Counted from the first letter of the stretch, positions 1 through 12,885 are shown. The stretch is 64,000 nucleotides of DNA from Eretmocerus hayati (GCA_029851415.1 CM056742.1:153021121-153085120), one strand, 5' to 3'. Numbers and translations: made by a program. The notes: generated by a model from the sequence alone, not told the origin.

Positions 1-1460
1 AGAGGCTCAACTATGGGTTCCACCAATTCTAAGATCTCATTTTCCTCAACATTTGAGAAACCCTCGCCACCAACATGTCCAGCAAGACCAATAATTTCGT
101 GCACAACATCACGTACAGGCTCAACTTGAGAAAGCTGACCATCCACAAGACCTGGCAGTAATTTTTTCCAGCACCCAATCAAGGTTGACGAGTTGATTTC
201 ATCCCATGATTCTTTGACGTATCCAATAGAATGAAAGATGTTGAACTGCCTCCAAAATTTCTTTACTGCAGTTTTCGGGTCATCAGTGCTTACCTTTGAT
301 TGACTGACAACGTTCAACATCCTCCTCATCACACGCCTGAGATAGTAGGCTTTGAAGGTTGCAATGACGGTTTGATCCATTGGCTGAATGAGGGAAGTCG
401 TGTTCGGTGGTAAAAACATGACTTCAACATCTGGGTGCAACGATTGCAAAGTTTTTGGGTGGCTACCTGCATTGTCCAGTAGCAGTAGAATTTTGAAAGC
501 AAGATTTTCCTTCATTAGTTTCTCTCTTACTTCTGGGATGAATGAATTTTGAAACCACTCCGTGACATTCTTTTGCGTTGCCCAAGCGCTTTTATTAGAT
601 TTCCAAAAAACTGGCAGTAGAGCCTTGTTTTTGTTCCTCAATGCGACTGGCGTTTCTGATCGGTAAATGAGCATTGGTTTGCACTTAATTGTTCCCGAAG
701 CATTTGCGCACAAAAGCAATGTATATCTGAAACACCAAACAAGAGCCGTTGATGATTTCACGAGTCAGAGTCGTAATTTATTAAGAACGTCAGAAATTCA
801 CCTGTCTTTTGCAGCTTTGAACCCAGACGCCACCTTCTCTTCCTCAGTTAGATATGTACGCTTTGGCATTTCCTTCCAATAGAGTCCCAACTCGTCACCA
901 TTAAAGATTTGAGAGAGTGAGTACCCTTTTTCAGCAATGAATTGTGCAAGAGAAGAACAAAATTCACGAGCACCTTTCTCATCTGCTGATGCTTTTTCGC
1001 CGGTGAAGCTGACATTGTGCAGTGAAAATCTTGTTTTAAAACGAGTGAACCAGCCTGGACTAGCTCCAAACTTTTCTCCAGCACAGGCCTCGTATGTCTC
1101 GGTGACGTACTTGTGGAAGATCAATGCTTGCTCCCGAATCAACAATGTTGATAGAGGCACGTTTTGTCTCACCATTCCTTGGATCCACACATAAAGCATT
1201 TGCTCCATCCGCTCTTGACCTGGACTACGGCTGATCTTGCTTACTTGAGCATGCGTGCCAAGAATCTGCGCGCTATCTCGGATTTTGGCTTCATTATCAC
1301 GTATACTTCGTATTGTCGATTCTCCAACCTCAAATTTTCTTGCGACATGGGCGATTTCCTCTCCTTTCTTCAAGCTATCCAAAATTTCTAACTTTTGAGC
1401 CAGATTTAGCACTTTCCGATTTTGTTTCTTTGCCGTTGTATCTTTCTTTGAGGGGGCCAT
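1..1460 (-). CDS. Tigger/jerky-like transposase with one intron, partial
   Basis: The ATG is at 1460. Exon 1 is 1460-802, the intron is 801-727 (GTGAAT...TTTCAG, 75 bp), and exon 2 is 726 to beyond 1. Reading through the intron meets TGA at once; splicing gives GCA AAA GAC AG|A TAT ACA, which restores AKDRYTLLLCANASGT of the DDE_1 fold. The N-terminus (about residues 15-65) is a CENP-B/psq-type helix-turn-helix with KLEILDSLKKGEEIAHVARK and VGESTIRSIR. A second, CENP-B-type HTH with PGWFTRFKTR follows near residue 140. The three catalytic aspartates are visible in FNGDELGLYW, LLLDNAGSHP and PPNTTSLIQPMDQT. No frameshift or stop is seen to the window edge, so the copy may be recently active. 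The family is cut-and-paste, nuclear, and targets TA. The splice model is inferred from sequence. Confidence 0.85.
727..801 (-). other. 75-bp intron inside the transposase gene
   Basis: The donor is CAG|GTGAAT (G at 801). The acceptor is a T-rich tract ending TTTCAG, with exon 2 starting at 726. Removing it joins phase 2 to phase 1 and restores the conserved DDE sequence with no lost or added residue. The intron contains an in-frame TGA right after the donor. Its length suits a short insect intron. Confidence 0.75.
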
Positions 1461-1698
1461 TTTAAGAGAAATGTAGAAATATTTACACTCAATTTTGAAC
1501 TTGAAATTCAGCCAGCCAAAATGTCAACAAACTGAAGTTGTTGACATTCCGTTGTTCGCCAGGGAAATTTTCAAAATCGAAAACCATCCGCATTTACGGA
1601 ATTTTATACCGCACATAGCGGGAAGTGGTCTCATCGAAAAAATCCGCACTCAGCGAATCCGCAGATGCGGAAGCCGCAGATAACGGGTTACGCCTGTA

Positions 1699-2329
1699 CC
1701 TCGAGTCTCAAACGGGGAATTTTTGTATTTAAAACAATATATGCAATCGGGTTTCAAGTTAACGGGAAATTTAAATTTTGTGCATCTGGGCGTGAATTTT
1801 CCTAATAATTTGCAAAAATCTATCATCTTACGATTTTAAATAGATCTGATTCAAAACAACCACGGTACAGCATCTTTAAACCACAGTATGATGATAATTG
1901 GCAACTATCGTAGACACAAAGTCTAATGGAATGTTTTTGATTCACAAGAAACACGAGTAGACACTGTAATGTCCGAGCTCTCTCATTCTGCTCACGGTGC
2001 GGTAATTCTATATTCTTATTGCACGGTTCACGGGAAACAAGGTGTATGGATCGAGTAGTCGAGATCGTTGCTCTCTTTTTATTCCACTTTTGAGTCTTCT
2101 CCCATTTACTATAGTGTAAACGGATTCGCCATGCTTGAAAAAAATTATGCGACGCAAGTCCCCTGATTTTTGCTGAAAATTCGCAAATGAATAATATTTA
2201 GTGAAAGAGTTGAATGGGTTGCTTTCTGACTTGATAAGAATTTTATTTGTTGAATAAATTATGATTCAAAATCTCATCAAGTTCCGTTTCCCTGGTAAGG
2301 ATACACGTCAATACAAGTTGGACGAGGTA
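1699..2329. other. Intergenic, no feature seen
   Basis: AT-rich unique-looking sequence. I see no open frame, RNA gene, inverted repeat or tandem repeat that stands out. Confidence 0.5.
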
Positions 2330-2845
2330 TCGGTATAGAACGAATGCAGGATTCCAGCGCAGTTGTAGAATCTATTTTTTCGATACACTCTGCGTAAAAG
2401 TGCACTTTGCGCACAGTTTGTCGACTTTTACTCACAGTTTATCGAAAAGTATAGTGAGATATACGGCCGTAAAACCTATTATTCGCATAAAACGTTTTAC
2501 GCCCTTGTATCGAAATAGTACATTTCGATACACTGTGCGTATGAAAGTGCACTTTTCGCACAGTTTATCGAAAAGTATAGTTAGATACACGGGCGTAAAA
2601 CCTATTATTCGCATCCTTCTGATAATTCCGATCCTCGCCTGCGGCTTGGGACGGAAACCCATCACTCGGATGCGAATAAAACGTTTTACACCCTTGTATT
2701 TACTATTTCGACACGCTGTGCGGAAAAGTGTCTTTTCCGAAGTCTTTTCCGCATTGATTTTCTACTTTTCCGCACAATTTGTCCAAAAACACAGTTCGAT
2801 ACACGGGCGTAAAACCTATTTTTCCACCGTTGCATCGAAATGTAC
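2330..2845. repeat. Nested foldback element, several palindromic units
   Basis: Sequence of the type GGGCGTAAAACCTATT and its reverse complement (AAAACGTTTTACGCCC) alternate through this block, with TTTCGATACACTGTGCG and GCACAGTTTATCGAAAAG between them. Forward and inverted copies are seen near 2460-2500, 2590-2610, 2670-2700 and 2800-2820, giving two to three overlapping hairpins. A 176-codon open frame across it is a by-product of the repeat and has no domain. No target-site duplication was identified. Confidence 0.7.
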
Positions 2846-5800
2846 TATAACGCGAAAACCTGATGAATTTCTATCAAAATTCAACTTTTATCAAATTTAT
2901 CTTTTTGACATTCACTCGTACAATTTTTAGAACTCAAATTTCATTTTTGCCCTCATTAAACAAAATGCCTTGCCAAATTTTGGTCTGACCGATCTCGCGC
3001 TCTTTTTAGCACACCAAATAATATAAACAACATCTATAATAGCAACACTGAAATACTTTTGTCTGCAACACTTTTGGTATTAGCAGTGGTATAACGCGAG
3101 ATCGGTATAATGAGGATAATGTGATTTTGCTGTTGCGCTGCTGCAACAAATTCAAGACTTGCAAAAGCGCAACGCTTGCTCGAGTACTTATGCAGGAGAG
3201 AAAGTCGTTCGCCATTATATAGCAAAGTGCACGTGGCATATATCTCTTTTGCTTGAGATCTTGTCGCTTATGGTAGCGCCCCGTGCGCCATGCACGTTCA
3301 GTTTATACGTATGCATGCCTACAGGACACGATTCTGGGTGTATCTCCAGGCTATATAGACACAGTAAGGCGTCAAGGTCGCGAAAACTACATTACTGAAA
3401 GCAATGCTGTTCACCCACCCTGAGGCCATTTTCGATCATTGACTTTGTGAATCTTTGTGGGCTCAGGTATACATATAACAGACGGGAAGTAAAGAAGGAT
3501 ACATTTTGTATATACTTGTTTGTCCTTGGCTTTATGTTTCTGTGACAGGTAGTATAGATATCAAGACCTCATCTTTTTTTCTCATCTTACTCACCAGGCT
3601 ACCGAAATTTTCCCAAAATGAGAGCGCGCAGCAGCTCTGCATTCCACTCAAATTGTACCTGAGTTCTCAACACGTTCACACGATACTCTTTTCAGCCATG
3701 GTAATGGCAAAATATTTGCCAAGATATTATTTAACTCTCACACTTTTGCCAGGATTAGTGAAATTTTTCACCACAGAATTTTAAATGAATTCAAGTTTTA
3801 ATTGAAGTTGTGGTGCGGAAAATTATTCAAAAAAAGTTTAGAGTTTACTTCACGATGAGAATTCTTTGCGAGGATATATTTTTGCCGCAAAAACTTTCAT
3901 TCAAACATCTTTTTCATCATAACTCTACTCAAACCGATTTCTCATCAGTTTGTTTCAGTTCTGTCTGTCTTTCATTCTCACTGATTGCATGATACCTTTT
4001 TGAGATCTGTGAAATGAATACACTGATTATTCGAAATGCCGAATTTTATTGTCCTGCAGAAACGAGAAAAAAACCAAGAAACGACGAATGGATCCAGATA
4101 ATGCATATTCATGAAATATTGAATGCTGAGCAGTTTGATGAAAAATTTTATTTATGGGTAATTAAGGAACCCGTCATTCCTACCCTGCCCTAATTTCACA
4201 TCTATTGGGAGTATAAACATCCTCTGAAAGGCCCGCCATCTTGACCCCGTAAATCTCTTGTGGAAGCGTTTTGAGATTCGGCCATATTGGATTTTTCTGA
4301 CATGTGAAGTACCACAAAGTTTTACACCCAGTTAAAGTGAAGTGCAAAATGCGGAACGAATAACGAACATAGAATTTTATGAAACTCCAACTTTCGAGAA
4401 AACATTCTCATTTTACCAAACGTAGAAAGCAACTGTCATCGCATAGGATGGTCTGTCAGTGCAAAACTTGAAATTAGCATGCTCGACAATTTGAGTCGAG
4501 TATTTCTCATGCCTATCTTCCATCATCAGTGAATTGTAGTCATCTTGTAGCAAAGAGAAAGAGAAGAATACCGGTTAGGCTGTCATTTTCTTCGACTTTA
4601 CCTTCACACCAAACATCTCATTTTGTCGTCTGCTTCTTGGTACTGATGCGTAAGCTTGGTTGCACACTTGGACTGTCATCAAAATCTATAATTATATTCT
4701 TGTGGCGCTGAGAGAAAACCGGCACTGCAATAACGAAAATTCTTACAAAATTTTCTCAAAGAACTTGGTGGAGTTGTCGGTCATTGTTAAGTCTAAAAAT
4801 TTATCATAGCAACAAAGTTAACTCTGTAAGATCTCAGCATTTCTTGCCAATCTCTTATGAACACAATTTTCCAAATATTTACAATCAGTAAAAGTAGAGC
4901 ATGAAAATCATGTGGAAAATACGAATTTCTCCATGGGTTCTAACTTTTTGAAATCTTTAGTATTTTCCAAAAAAATTGTCTTTGCTTTCCTCTTCTTACA
5001 TTCAAATATAGTCAGAAACGGTTTCACATACTGAAGTCACATCGAACCGTCATGACAAAAATGTTGGCTACGTTTTCTGATCACTTGAGCACTATTTTTT
5101 AAACTATTATTCCGAATGAACTTTAAGAAAAATTCTGATCTGAATGACAAAAATTTGTGTGAAGCACTGTGAGAAGCATACACGTTTCCGAAGTTATCAT
5201 GAAATGGAATTGGCACATGTCCTGAAAAAAACAGAAGGCAAAAATTTCACCTGTCAACGCAACGACCCTAAATTAGGATGCGTGCATCAGTAATTGCCAA
5301 TTGCTCGAAAAAGACCATCAGTGTTTCGTGCCAAATTTGCAACCCGTTATTGGAAAATTTTTGTTGCCCCCAAACTTCCTCGTCATTGTATTATTATCAT
5401 TCTGCGTCAAAAGTGAATCTCACGATGTTGAGATTATGTTCAAGCGCGAAACCAAGAAAATGTCATACTCAAAGTACACAGCTGTGCAAATATTACACTA
5501 GCTTTTTTTTCATACTAGGCTTTGTTTTTAACAGCCTCAACGACAAAATATTATAAAGAAGCTGACGACGTAAAGATGCAGCTTTGAGATAAATCGCGTG
5601 GGCGCTTATCTTTTGCTTGTCGTCGTCCCCATCGACGTCGTTGCTCTTTTAAATGCTTTACCACACAGACATACAGAGTAGATATAATACTAGATATAGA
5701 GATTACAAAGAGTCGCTTATCAGAGACACATCATTCAGTGTATATATTGAAGGTGTGGGATGGTATTATAGATAGCGGAGGCTGTGAGAAAGTTGATGAG

Positions 5801-6876
5801 TACTCGTCACTTGAATAGGAAGCTGATTACCATCGTATAAGTATGTATGACTTGATGATACAGTGTCGTCGGCTTATACACCAACGTACGATATATGACA
5901 GGCTTCAATTTGAATCTCGAGCAGTTCTGTGATGACAAGAAGATGCATCTCACGTTAATTTTGCACTCTTGAATACATAACTCTCTCTTTCTCTTTTATC
6001 AAATGATACACATTATTTCGTCAACGATGGCATGATTTGGTAAATAGCATTAATTTTGGATGTTATTGGGGGGGGGGGAGATGATTGCGTTTTGCAATAA
6101 AATCTTGATTCAAGTTCCGCGTGCTGATTGAGCTTCGCGGCAGGAAATTTTTTTATTCTGATACGCAATAATCAATTGTTATCTGAATCATGGGTCATTC
6201 GGAGAAATTTTTCACACAATGATGGACAAAGAATACTCTTCCAAGTTTTCGACAAACTTTTAATTTGTGAAACACTGCGTTAAGTTATGATGAGCTGGGA
6301 GCTGAATGGTCCGAATCACTCAGTTTGGAATTATTTTCGGAATTATTTTATCCAACTTATCCGCAATTCTTCATCTATCAAAATATCAATGTCTCGTTTT
6401 TCTTTCATTGGAAAACAAGCATTATTGTTTGACTCGCTACCGCTTGCTCGGCTTGTTGGGTTTGTTAATGTTTTTGACAAGTCAGAGACCCCTGTAATGT
6501 TTCTGTAGCTCAATAGGGATGTGTTGGTAGAATAATGATTGATGATCAATACTAGGTGTCAAACAGAAGTTTCTCATAGAGTTTGCAAAGATTCTATCAT
6601 GTTGAATTAGACCTGCTGATAAATATATTATTTCAGAAAATTTAGATTAACTGTTCTGAATTTTTGAAAAGACTTCGTTAAAAATATCAAAGTTCCTAAC
6701 TATTCAAAGATTTTTTTGATCAACAGTGAAATTGTTGAAAAAATGTTTAATAATGCAACGAATGCAAGATACAACACGGCGCATTCAATATGATGCACGA
6801 CGCACAACGCGAAACGCATGATACACGTCCAATCAGTCAATGTGCAATCAGTTAACTGATCAATCAATCAATTAAT
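2846..6876. other. Intergenic, no gene seen
   Basis: About 4 kb of AT-rich sequence. The short open frames here lack domains, splice context or codon bias. A run of ten G at about 6069-6078 is the only conspicuous simple tract. No TE coding remnants are recognised. Confidence 0.5.
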
Positions 6877-7342
6877 TAGACCGGACCAGACTCAACTACA
6901 CCACACCCGACCGAACAGGACCGCATCAGACCGGGACAGACCTAAATAGACCAGACCCGAACGAACTAGATGGCACCAGACAGAGTTAGGCCGTACCAGA
7001 CCGAAAAAGACCGTACTATACTGCACTTAACTGAACGATACTGTACTATATAGACCGGAACAGATCGAACTAGATCTAACTAGACCAGAGCAGACTGAAC
7101 CAGACCGTACCAGTCCGTACTAGACCGTACCACTGCCGCACTTCACCTAGTTCCAAACTAGACCGAACTAGACCAAATTAGACCAAATTACACCTAATTA
7201 CACCTAATTACACTTAACTTGACCAAACTAGACCGGACTAGACCGAATTTGACATAACTAGACCAAATTTAACCTAATTACATTGAACTAGACCGAAATG
7301 GACCGAACTGGATCGAATTAGACCGGACTAGACCGAACTAGG
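6877..7342. repeat. Degenerate 10-bp satellite (AGACCGAACT unit)
   Basis: The unit AGACCGAACT and variants (AGACCAAATT, AGACCGGACT, AGACCGTACC) recur in near-perfect 10-bp phase for about 47 units. Divergence rises toward both ends. A short outlier of the same unit (AACCGGACTAGGCCGGACC) lies at about 7443-7465, separated by unique sequence. It is not a CRISPR array because there are no unique spacers. Confidence 0.9.
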
Positions 7343-9210
7343 AGTCTCGAAAATTCTGTTAAGGTTCTAGTCCGGTAGTAGTACGGTTTTTGTATAATTC
7401 TAGTAAGATGTTGGGGTACCGTATTATATAAACCCTCGTATAAACCGGACTAGGCCGGACCGGACCAGAACATCTATCCACACGACCACTCACCCATCCA
7501 ACTACCCACCCATGCACCCATTGACCCATCCATGACCCATAACACGGTCACCCATCATACTTCACTCCTTCCACATAGGCAACCAAATACGTGGGATCTG
7601 GACTCTCAGCGAAAAATGAATCATACATTGTTTCTAAATATCTTAAGATTTACTTACAAAGGAAATACTTTGGTACCAAAACATGATTCTTAGTCAAACT
7701 CTATCAACAGGTTGGTGCCATCTAAGATATGGAACATCCACAACATTTCTGTCTTACATGGGCCTCCTAGCCAAAAATACGGCAAAAAGTTAGTTTTGAG
7801 TATAATAACCATTTATGTGATTTTTTAACATTTCTGGGCAACGCTGAAGTCTTTGGCTGTATTTGCTGATAAGAAGCTGAATTGACAGACTTGATCTGAA
7901 TTTCAGAATTTACTCTAAACTATCTGATTTTCACCAATTTTGAGAGATATGGATAGCCCCTCTGAACGCCCAAAACACTAGAATTTTCGTTTTACATTCT
8001 TTTCCGTTGACAAATTTCCCTACGTTACCACAACATTTTCACTAAATATATAACTTTTTCGTCACAGTGGTACCCACAAATCAGCCACACCGCGGGCATC
8101 AGTTATATACTCAAGGCGCGCTATTACACATGCCTTATCCGATACAACTCAAACAACACAACACGCGAGTATAGCCTCAATTTGAGCAAATTAGACCGCT
8201 CCCCGAGTAGTCACTATATAATATCATGCATCTCTGGCGAGCTTCTTTAATTGTTCCCGGTATTCGCAATGGCTACATCGTGCCATATACATAATACACT
8301 AATACTGTATGCAAGCCCCAGTAATTACCTAGCTTATGTAAATCGGCAAATTTTGACGAATACGAGCTTCATATACACGACGCCAACGCGCATCGTGTCG
8401 ATCTCATTGGCAGATATATTATACATTGACACGCGAGATTCTTTTACACGGATTCAAAGTTAGTTTCAAAAATTACTTGGGTGGTATAGGTATGATGGTA
8501 TATCAGTCTCGTCTGAGTCGCGCAAATTAGCAGTAGTGTACTTCAGTCTGTTCTAGGCTTCTATAAGTGTACGAATTCTTGTGTCAATTATCGTGGCGGC
8601 TCATCTGAGCAGCTGTGCAAGTTGTATACTTATTTATCTTCCATATCCTTTACATCGGCTTGGAACAAAGTCATTCCTACGACGAAGCGACTGTAGCTTT
8701 TAACGTTTTCGAAGAACAAACTGGATAGAGAGCTGTATCTCGAATGCCTTGAAACTTTTTTGTTGTTCAAGTTGCGAGAATACAATAATTTTCTATATAG
8801 TGTATCTGTGAAGGACTATGAACTCTCATTACGATGATACAATTGCCATCTGCTCGATCGTTCGACAGGTAACTTTTTTTTTATCCCTTCTATAATTCTG
8901 TATATGATATCTTTATTTCTCCTGTTTGACGAAGCTTTCATCTTCGTGTCCACAGCGCCACCCATAACACGTAAACTATCATATTGATTTGTGATACACG
9001 AATTGGTAATGCTTCGGATTCAATGAATAACATTCAAAGGATATTTACGAAATTGGAATCAAACATTGCCAAAACGTGATCAGTTACGGCAATTGAGCTC
9101 GTGTAAAAGTTAGCAAAATAACTTGTATACAACTGATAATTATCTCTGGAAGGAAATATGTCAAGTTCAGGTCATGGTTGATCAAATTCGGTGTACATAT
9201 CGATGGTCCG
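7343..9210. other. Intergenic; CCCA-rich tract, otherwise featureless
   Basis: 7480-7560 is a C-rich tract with repeated CACCCATC/ACCCATCC words, directly beyond the 10-bp satellite. A TATA-like word lies at 8213-8220 (ACTATATAAT) with no ORF behind it. I see nothing else supportable. Confidence 0.45.
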
Positions 9211-9715
9211 GAGTAACATAAGGAGCTATCTGAACACGTAAGAGTTGAAAGGAACCAGCTAGAAATTTTCGTCAAGAGGAACTATCTAAAAATTTGCGAT
9301 TCAAAGGAGCTATCTGTAAATTTTTGGTTAACACGTTTGACAATTTCGGTCTTATGAGAATTAAACATTGGCCGGGACCCACCGGTGGGCCCCGCCGCAC
9401 CTAAGGATATAGATAACCGATTTCAGCCTCCACAGCAAACGTGTTGAAAGGAACTTTTAAAACAAAAATTGTTCATATACTTACTTTCAATGGAAGATCC
9501 ATAGATAATTAATTCTAACTAAAAATTTACAGAGCGCTCCTTTTAACCGAAAATTTTGCAGATAGATCCTTTTAACCAAAAATTTATAGATAGTATTTTC
9601 TGAAATGAAACATTTTTAGATAATTCTTTTTAACCAAAAACTTTCAGGTAATCTTTTTTGCCAAAAATTTTAGGATAATTCCTTTCAACTCTTGAGCTTA
9701 CAGATAGTTTCTTCT
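9211..9715. repeat. Inverted array of a 30-35-bp unit
   Basis: The right half (9500-9700) holds about six head-to-tail units of the form CCTTTTAACCAAAAATTTA-CAGATAG. The left half (9211-9330) holds the same unit inverted (CTATCTGTAAATTTTTGG). The outermost words match too: CCTTTCAACTCTT followed by CAGATAG on the right, and its reverse complement on the left. The array therefore folds back on itself around the small MITE at 9328-9447. Confidence 0.75.
9328..9447. mobile_element. Short piggyBac-like MITE
   Basis: The left end is TTAACACGTTTG and the right end is CAAACGTGTTGA, the inverted copy; the left flank keeps the TTAA target and the right has TTGA. The interior holds a perfect 12-bp palindrome CCCACCGGTGGG at 9378-9389. 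The termini resemble those of the larger TTAA-flanked element at 46911-48104 (CACGTTCGCTGCGA). It is too short to code for anything. Confidence 0.6.
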
Positions 9716-10955
9716 CATTCTGGGTTATCGATATTAATTTTGATGAACAATTTCTATTGTTGGAAGAAAAATCACCAAAGAACAAACATAATGACCAATG
9801 AGCGTTATCAAAAAATACTCAAATTACAAAAAATGTTTAACTTTTGTTATTCATAGTGCTAGTCGGATGTGCCAATTTCTGAGCCCTGAAAGAAAAGGCT
9901 GTGGCATATTTTAGAAGATATGACTGAATTTGTATCGAAAGATTGGTATCTGCACAATAAAAGTTCTCGCGATTAAGCTTATGATTGATAAATGTCCAAG
10001 AATAATCTTTGAGATGGTCAGAAAATGATTGATTCTTACTGATTTTCCAAATTTTCCAATCTTAAATAATTAATGCACAACAACTCCATTCGATGTAAAA
10101 TCAGTCTATTCGTAAATTGTGGATATTTCTCTCTATTCAGTATATCAGCACATATTATGCTATGACGGAACATAACAGGTACTGCGGTCACCATAATCAA
10201 ATTCGATTGATGAAGACCAAAGTTACATTTCACATTCTAATAATTCCACAAGTGACTAGACAATCAAGGATGAAATCTGTTTAAACTCATCACTAGGCCA
10301 AGAATACGCTAAAAATTCAACATACTGTTTGTGAAATATCAAACTTTATTCGCTCATATCCTTAACAGTCCACGTGCAGAGGCTTACATGTTGCATTCAT
10401 TAGGTGGCACGGACTAGTATATACGGGCGGAATCGAGATATAGTAGCCATCACTATGCCCGATTCTTCGCGCAACTGTATATGTATCCATGCTTAATTTT
10501 CCGATCTCGTGCAAAGTCCTCACATACATTGCTTCTCTCTGCAATACGTGTATTGTACCAGAGTTTAGTTGCTGTTCTTCACGAAGCATCATCAGGCCAG
10601 CTATAGCACACGCGAGCCGTATATACGAATTAAATTAGCCCAGTATATGCATGTACATACAATACATACACCTTGGCATCGGACTCTCTTATTGGATACC
10701 TGAAAGTCGAATTGTTTTCTCCTATATACCTGCAATAGCAGTGATAAAATTCTTCTTACTTTTAAACCACTCCGGTGGTTCATTTTATAACCGAAGAATG
10801 GAAAACTCACATTCATTCGTACTACCTTCAAGTGGGTTAACTTTGAGGCAAAAATCGGATTTTTTTCCTTAGAATTCGTGTAACTTGGACAATTCGCATC
10901 AGAATAGTATTGTATTTATAGTCAATCAAAAGCTCGCAGTCTCAGATTTCGTTGA
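9716..10955. other. Intergenic, no gene seen
   Basis: No recognisable coding or repeat structure. TATA-like words occur near 10410 and 10620 but nothing indicates a transcript. Confidence 0.45.
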
Positions 10956-10959
10956 TGGG

Positions 10960-11495
10960 GAGTCGATTTGAACATCTCTGAATGGAGTTACTAACGCTGA
11001 AAGTTGTGTTCTAAAGTTAAACAGGGACTTGGGTGGACGGTCTTTGGTCAGAGTTATGAGTACTCAAAGTCGTGTCCCAGGGTTACCCTGCTTTGCAAAA
11101 ATAACACATACTTTTCAGTTTTCACTCTACAGAATTGAAAGTGGATAAGAGTACGCCAATATGATGGATTGGTTGAGATAACTGTACAGACAAGTGAGAT
11201 CTAGCCCAGTTTTCTTAGAGTCATCCTGCAAGGGTCGGCACCACACTCATTGTTCCGAGAGACTGTTTTTTGGATTGAAAACATACTCTTGAAGAAGTCT
11301 ATCTGTAAGTGACTCCACAACTAATAGAGCACCTTGCGCTGGTGCAAAACATTGCTCATGCGTGCCCCAACTGGGAGAAACCGGTGCTAAAGCCTCAGGA
11401 TTATCTGCCTTGCTGATCGCGCGTGATAACGACTCTTTCGTGGGTTGTCCCAAAGTTTCCCCCCGTGTTCCAAAGTTACCCCGGTTGACGACTTA
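10960..11495 (-). mobile_element. Unnamed interspersed repeat, copy 1
   Basis: The reverse complement of this block aligns over about 500 bp with 62345-62875. Shared words include GGGGTAACTTT, GGGACAACCC, TTGGGGCACGCAT, AGTATGTTTT, AACAGTCTC and TCATAACTCTGACCAA. This copy keeps a 68-codon open frame (11453-11247, minus) starting GQPTKESLSRAISKADN and containing SPSWGTHEQCFAPAQGALLV, which is broken by stops in the other copy. No known transposase motif is visible, and ends and target duplications were not resolved. Confidence 0.65.
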
Positions 11496-12885
11496 TTTTG
11501 CACATTTTTTGCTCGATTTCTGAAGGAAAGCTCTGTATTTGAAGCTTTTCAATATTGTAAAAGATTCATGAAAAATTACATGAATTATTGGAAACGAGTT
11601 CATTTCTTCAGCAATACTCCTCACCTTTAATATAAGCGCCTGAAGTGTCTTGCGCGAGGCATCGAAATCTCCGGGCTCCCTCGACCGCAGAATTCAATCC
11701 AGAATCTAAACAAAACTACCCTAATACATCCAATCTTGCTCTCTTCGCAAATCTATTCTGATCCATTCAACGTACACGATCTCACTAATTAACATCATTA
11801 TACCTTTCATCATCTCATATATAAAACCTTTGAATGTTCGTATATGATGATTCATCTATACTTGAAATGCTAATGAAATTTTACTCGGTGATGCGAATCG
11901 ATTCAATTGAACGTGTATGTACATATATAGGTATACCTATACAAACGAGTTATACGGAAGTGGCTCACGCGGACGCAAACGGACAATATATTCTCGCTCT
12001 CATAATATCAAAGTGTGCCTTCTCTCGCACTTATACCAATCCGCGCCATGCAACTTTCTCCATTCTTGACCGTCGTCGTCTCGTCGCGAAAAGACATCGT
12101 CGCGATTTTTCGAGGTCAGCATCAGAGTCCGCACTGTAAAACAGAACACCTTCACAGAGGTTGTAAGACCGATGTGCGGGAAATATTGGGGCATTTTAAC
12201 GCTTTTGGTACGGCCTCGAGGCAGTATATATAAGCACCAGAAGAATATTAGGTACTCGATTTAAATTGAATGCTGCTGAGACTATATACTGATGTAATGT
12301 ACGTAGCCTGACACGAATAATTTACTTGACACTTCTCTGTCAAGAATATATACCTATAAAGTCTACATACGTGTATGACCTGTAATCTATATAAACCGAT
12401 ATGCAGCCCTGAGGCTGTTTTTTTGAAACTGCGTATAGCTTCATTATTCTTAGACGCGTATATGGGCCTCGTTTTTTTTTTTTTTTTTTTAAGGCGCCTG
12501 CACTTTGGACACCTTCCTGATATATGCAGGGAGACGTGTATAAGTATAGTTGATTATTGCTTACACTGGTCAAGTTCGATAAACTCTTGCAACTCATTTC
12601 GTTGTTACATGTATTGTGTTTTTGTTTATCTTGGTTAGAACTGGTGGATAGCCATTTCTGTACACCATTTTGGGCCCCATATATTGCATTAGCGTAAAAA
12701 ACCGATGCTCTGTGAAAAAAATAAAATGGAAATATTTCTGATTTCTCAACATTCATGGCATTTTGTCATCTCCTTCTATCTGCTTTCTCCATGTCAATCA
12801 GTGAGAAGTCAATGAACTTTAGTGTATTTTGGATCAACGTTGACTGGTGATTTTAGTGTTCACACAGGAATTACAGTGTATATAC
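11496..12885. other. Intergenic; T-tract and TATA-like words
   Basis: An 18-base T run sits at about 12473-12490. TATA-like words at 11819 (CATATATAAAACC) and 12229 (GTATATATAAGCACC) have no coding sequence behind them. No gene is supported. Confidence 0.4.

Larger units (their letters stand above)
1..1696 (-). mobile_element. Tigger (pogo-type) DNA transposon, cut by window edge
   Basis: The element reads on the minus strand. Its 5' end is at 1696, starting CAGGCGTAACCC, and is flanked by TA at 1697-1698, the target dinucleotide of the Tc1/mariner-pogo group. The CAGGCGT terminus is shared with the deleted Tigger relative at 45938-46801, which supports this boundary. The leader between 1461 and 1696 is rich in CGC and CGGA steps. 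The body encodes a transposase with helix-turn-helix and DDE domains. The 3' part and the second inverted repeat lie beyond base 1, so total length is unknown. Confidence 0.85.

Noticed and set aside
2400..2930. 176-codon plus-strand frame
   Set aside because: It is created by the foldback repeat and repeats its own peptide words.
6877..7342. Possible CRISPR-like array
   Set aside because: Repeats are contiguous 10-mers with no spacers, in a eukaryotic context.
12340..12756. 138-codon minus-strand frame with a Lys run
   Set aside because: The lysine run is the T-tract at 12473-12490 read in reverse; no domain.
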